Assembly (NCBI GenBank): GCA_020846105.1
Contig: JADLEN010000255.1
Coordinates: forward strand, 1-5,494
Reading direction: 5' to 3'
DNA: 5,494 bases
Source: Chitinophagaceae bacterium
GTDB taxonomy: Bacteria > Bacteroidota > Bacteroidia > Chitinophagales > Chitinophagaceae
Within the stretch, counting starts at the first letter, position 1. Each line of letters begins with the position of its first letter. Positions 4,844 to 5,494 of the stretch are shown one piece after another. The translations under genes and the position numbers were made by a program. A model generated the notes under the pieces. That model did not search any database and had not been told where the DNA came from. It saw only the letters and a list, made by a program, of their open reading frames with translations.

Positions 4844-5494
4844 TTAGTTTTGAACTTTTGTCCAAGCGCCATTCTCCCACTTGGTAATACCATTGAAGGC
4901 ATTGTTGAATTCGCCACCTGCATATAGCACGCCATTGTACACGGCTACGCAACGAAACACTGTGTAAGGAATCTCTGGGTAAGCAGTCCAAGCTTTGCCA
5001 TCCCAAGATGCGAAGCCGTAGGTTTCTACATCTTTCTTACCTACTTTCACTCTGCGGAAGTCGCCAGCGATATAGATTTTGCCACCATCGGCACATACGC
5101 CAAATACGTTGCCACTAGTGGGCGAGTTGGGTATTTCTACTAGTGCTTTACCATCAAACAATTTGACACCAAACTTGCCGCCAATTATAAGGTTATTACC
5201 ATCGGCTACCATAGTTTCGATACCGTTGAGACCGCCAGGTACGGCTTCTGTCCACACTTTGCCATCCCATTTTGCAAAACGTTCCATCGGCTCGTCGCCA
5301 TTGAGGGTAAAGATACCTGCTACATAAAGGTCATTGCCGAGGAAAGCCATAGAAGTTACAGCGCGGTCGAATTTGGCATTGCCTACGCTGCTCCATTTTT
5401 TACCATCGTACATAGCTACGCTTTTAGATTCTACGGTGCCTCCTACTTTGGTAAAGTTGCCACCAATGTATAGTTTACCATCTTTGAATGCGGT
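4844..5494 (-). CDS. C-terminal part of a Kelch-like beta-propeller repeat protein (5' end outside window)
   Basis: The minus-strand frame is open from the right edge to the TAA at 4846-4844, giving 216 visible residues. The ATG at 5413 is internal, because the repeat pattern continues upstream of it. Each unit of about 40-50 residues has a '[LI]YxGGxF' strand and a '[WY]DGxxW' strand: LYIGGNF (8-14)/YDGKKW (29-34), LYVAGIF (56-62)/WDGKVW (76-81), LIIGGKF (102-108)/LFDGKAL (112-118), IYIAGDF (140-146)/WDGKAW (164-169) and LYAGGEF (190-196)/WENGAW (206-211). This is the Kelch/galactose-oxidase-like propeller style common in secreted Bacteroidota proteins. Five units are visible and a full propeller needs six to eight blades, so more lies upstream. 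It ends directly after the last repeat (TKVQN), with no type IX secretion C-terminal domain. If exported it probably uses an N-terminal signal or lipobox outside the window. Its ligand is unknown. Confidence 0.9.
   Translation of the reverse strand, partial: TAFKDGKLYIGGNFTKVGGTVESKSVAMYDGKKWSSVGNAKFDRAVTSMAFLGNDLYVAGIFTLNGDEPMERFAKWDGKVWTEAVPGGLNGIETMVADGNNLIIGGKFGVKLFDGKALVEIPNSPTSGNVFGVCADGGKIYIAGDFRRVKVGKKDVETYGFASWDGKAWTAYPEIPYTVFRCVAVYNGVLYAGGEFNNAFNGITKWENGAWTKVQN

Noticed and set aside
1..5494. CTAG tetranucleotide appears frequently
   Set aside because: By eye about 20 copies occur, close to the random expectation of about 21 for this length, so it is only a lack of the CTAG depletion seen in some bacteria.

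Overview
The window reads as a chromosomal stretch of a Bacteroidota bacterium, probably of the Cytophagales type. This is inferred from gene content and style. The clearest genes have no Shine-Dalgarno sequence but A-rich leaders before the ATG. A small release-factor-like protein is paired with a short HPF/RaiA protein, and there is a Kelch-like 'YxGGxF ... DGxxW' repeat protein. GC content is moderate. No tRNA, rRNA, CRISPR array, insertion sequence or integrase was seen.

Layout: (1) 2-361 (+) is the tail of a gene entering from the left, with a weak resemblance to the C-terminus of formylglycine-generating-enzyme (SUMF1-like) domains. (2) 517-996 (+) is a small single-pass membrane protein of unknown function. 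It is followed after 41 nt by 1038-1415 (+), an Rnk/GreA-GreB C-terminal-domain protein. A very strong intrinsic terminator at 1439-1478 closes this pair. (3) 1541-2056 (+) is a membrane-anchored mini-zincin with an HEFVH motif and a downstream glutamate. It is followed by 2120-3598 (+), a group A FAD-dependent monooxygenase carrying an N-terminal pair of DnaJ-type CxxCxGxG motifs. A candidate Bacteroidota promoter for this pair overlaps the preceding terminator. (4) 3793-4176 (+) and 4212-4526 (+) form a two-gene ribosome-associated module: a compact bacterial eRF1-like (baeRF-type) protein and a short HPF/RaiA hibernation factor. (5) 4527-4843 has no convincing gene. It holds a long near-perfect hairpin, a GC-richer stretch I cannot assign, and the intrinsic terminator of the minus-strand gene. 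(6) 4844-5494 (-) is the C-terminal part of a beta-propeller-like repeat protein whose start lies beyond the right edge.

Functionally this looks like several short independent transcription units rather than one pathway. The ribosome-hibernation pair and the Rnk-like protein both fit control of gene expression under stress or slow growth. The zincin and the monooxygenase have no known substrate. I found no clear new defence or mobile system. The items most worth following are the zinc-finger/monooxygenase fusion, the baeRF-like/HPF pair and the structured intergenic region at 4527-4843.
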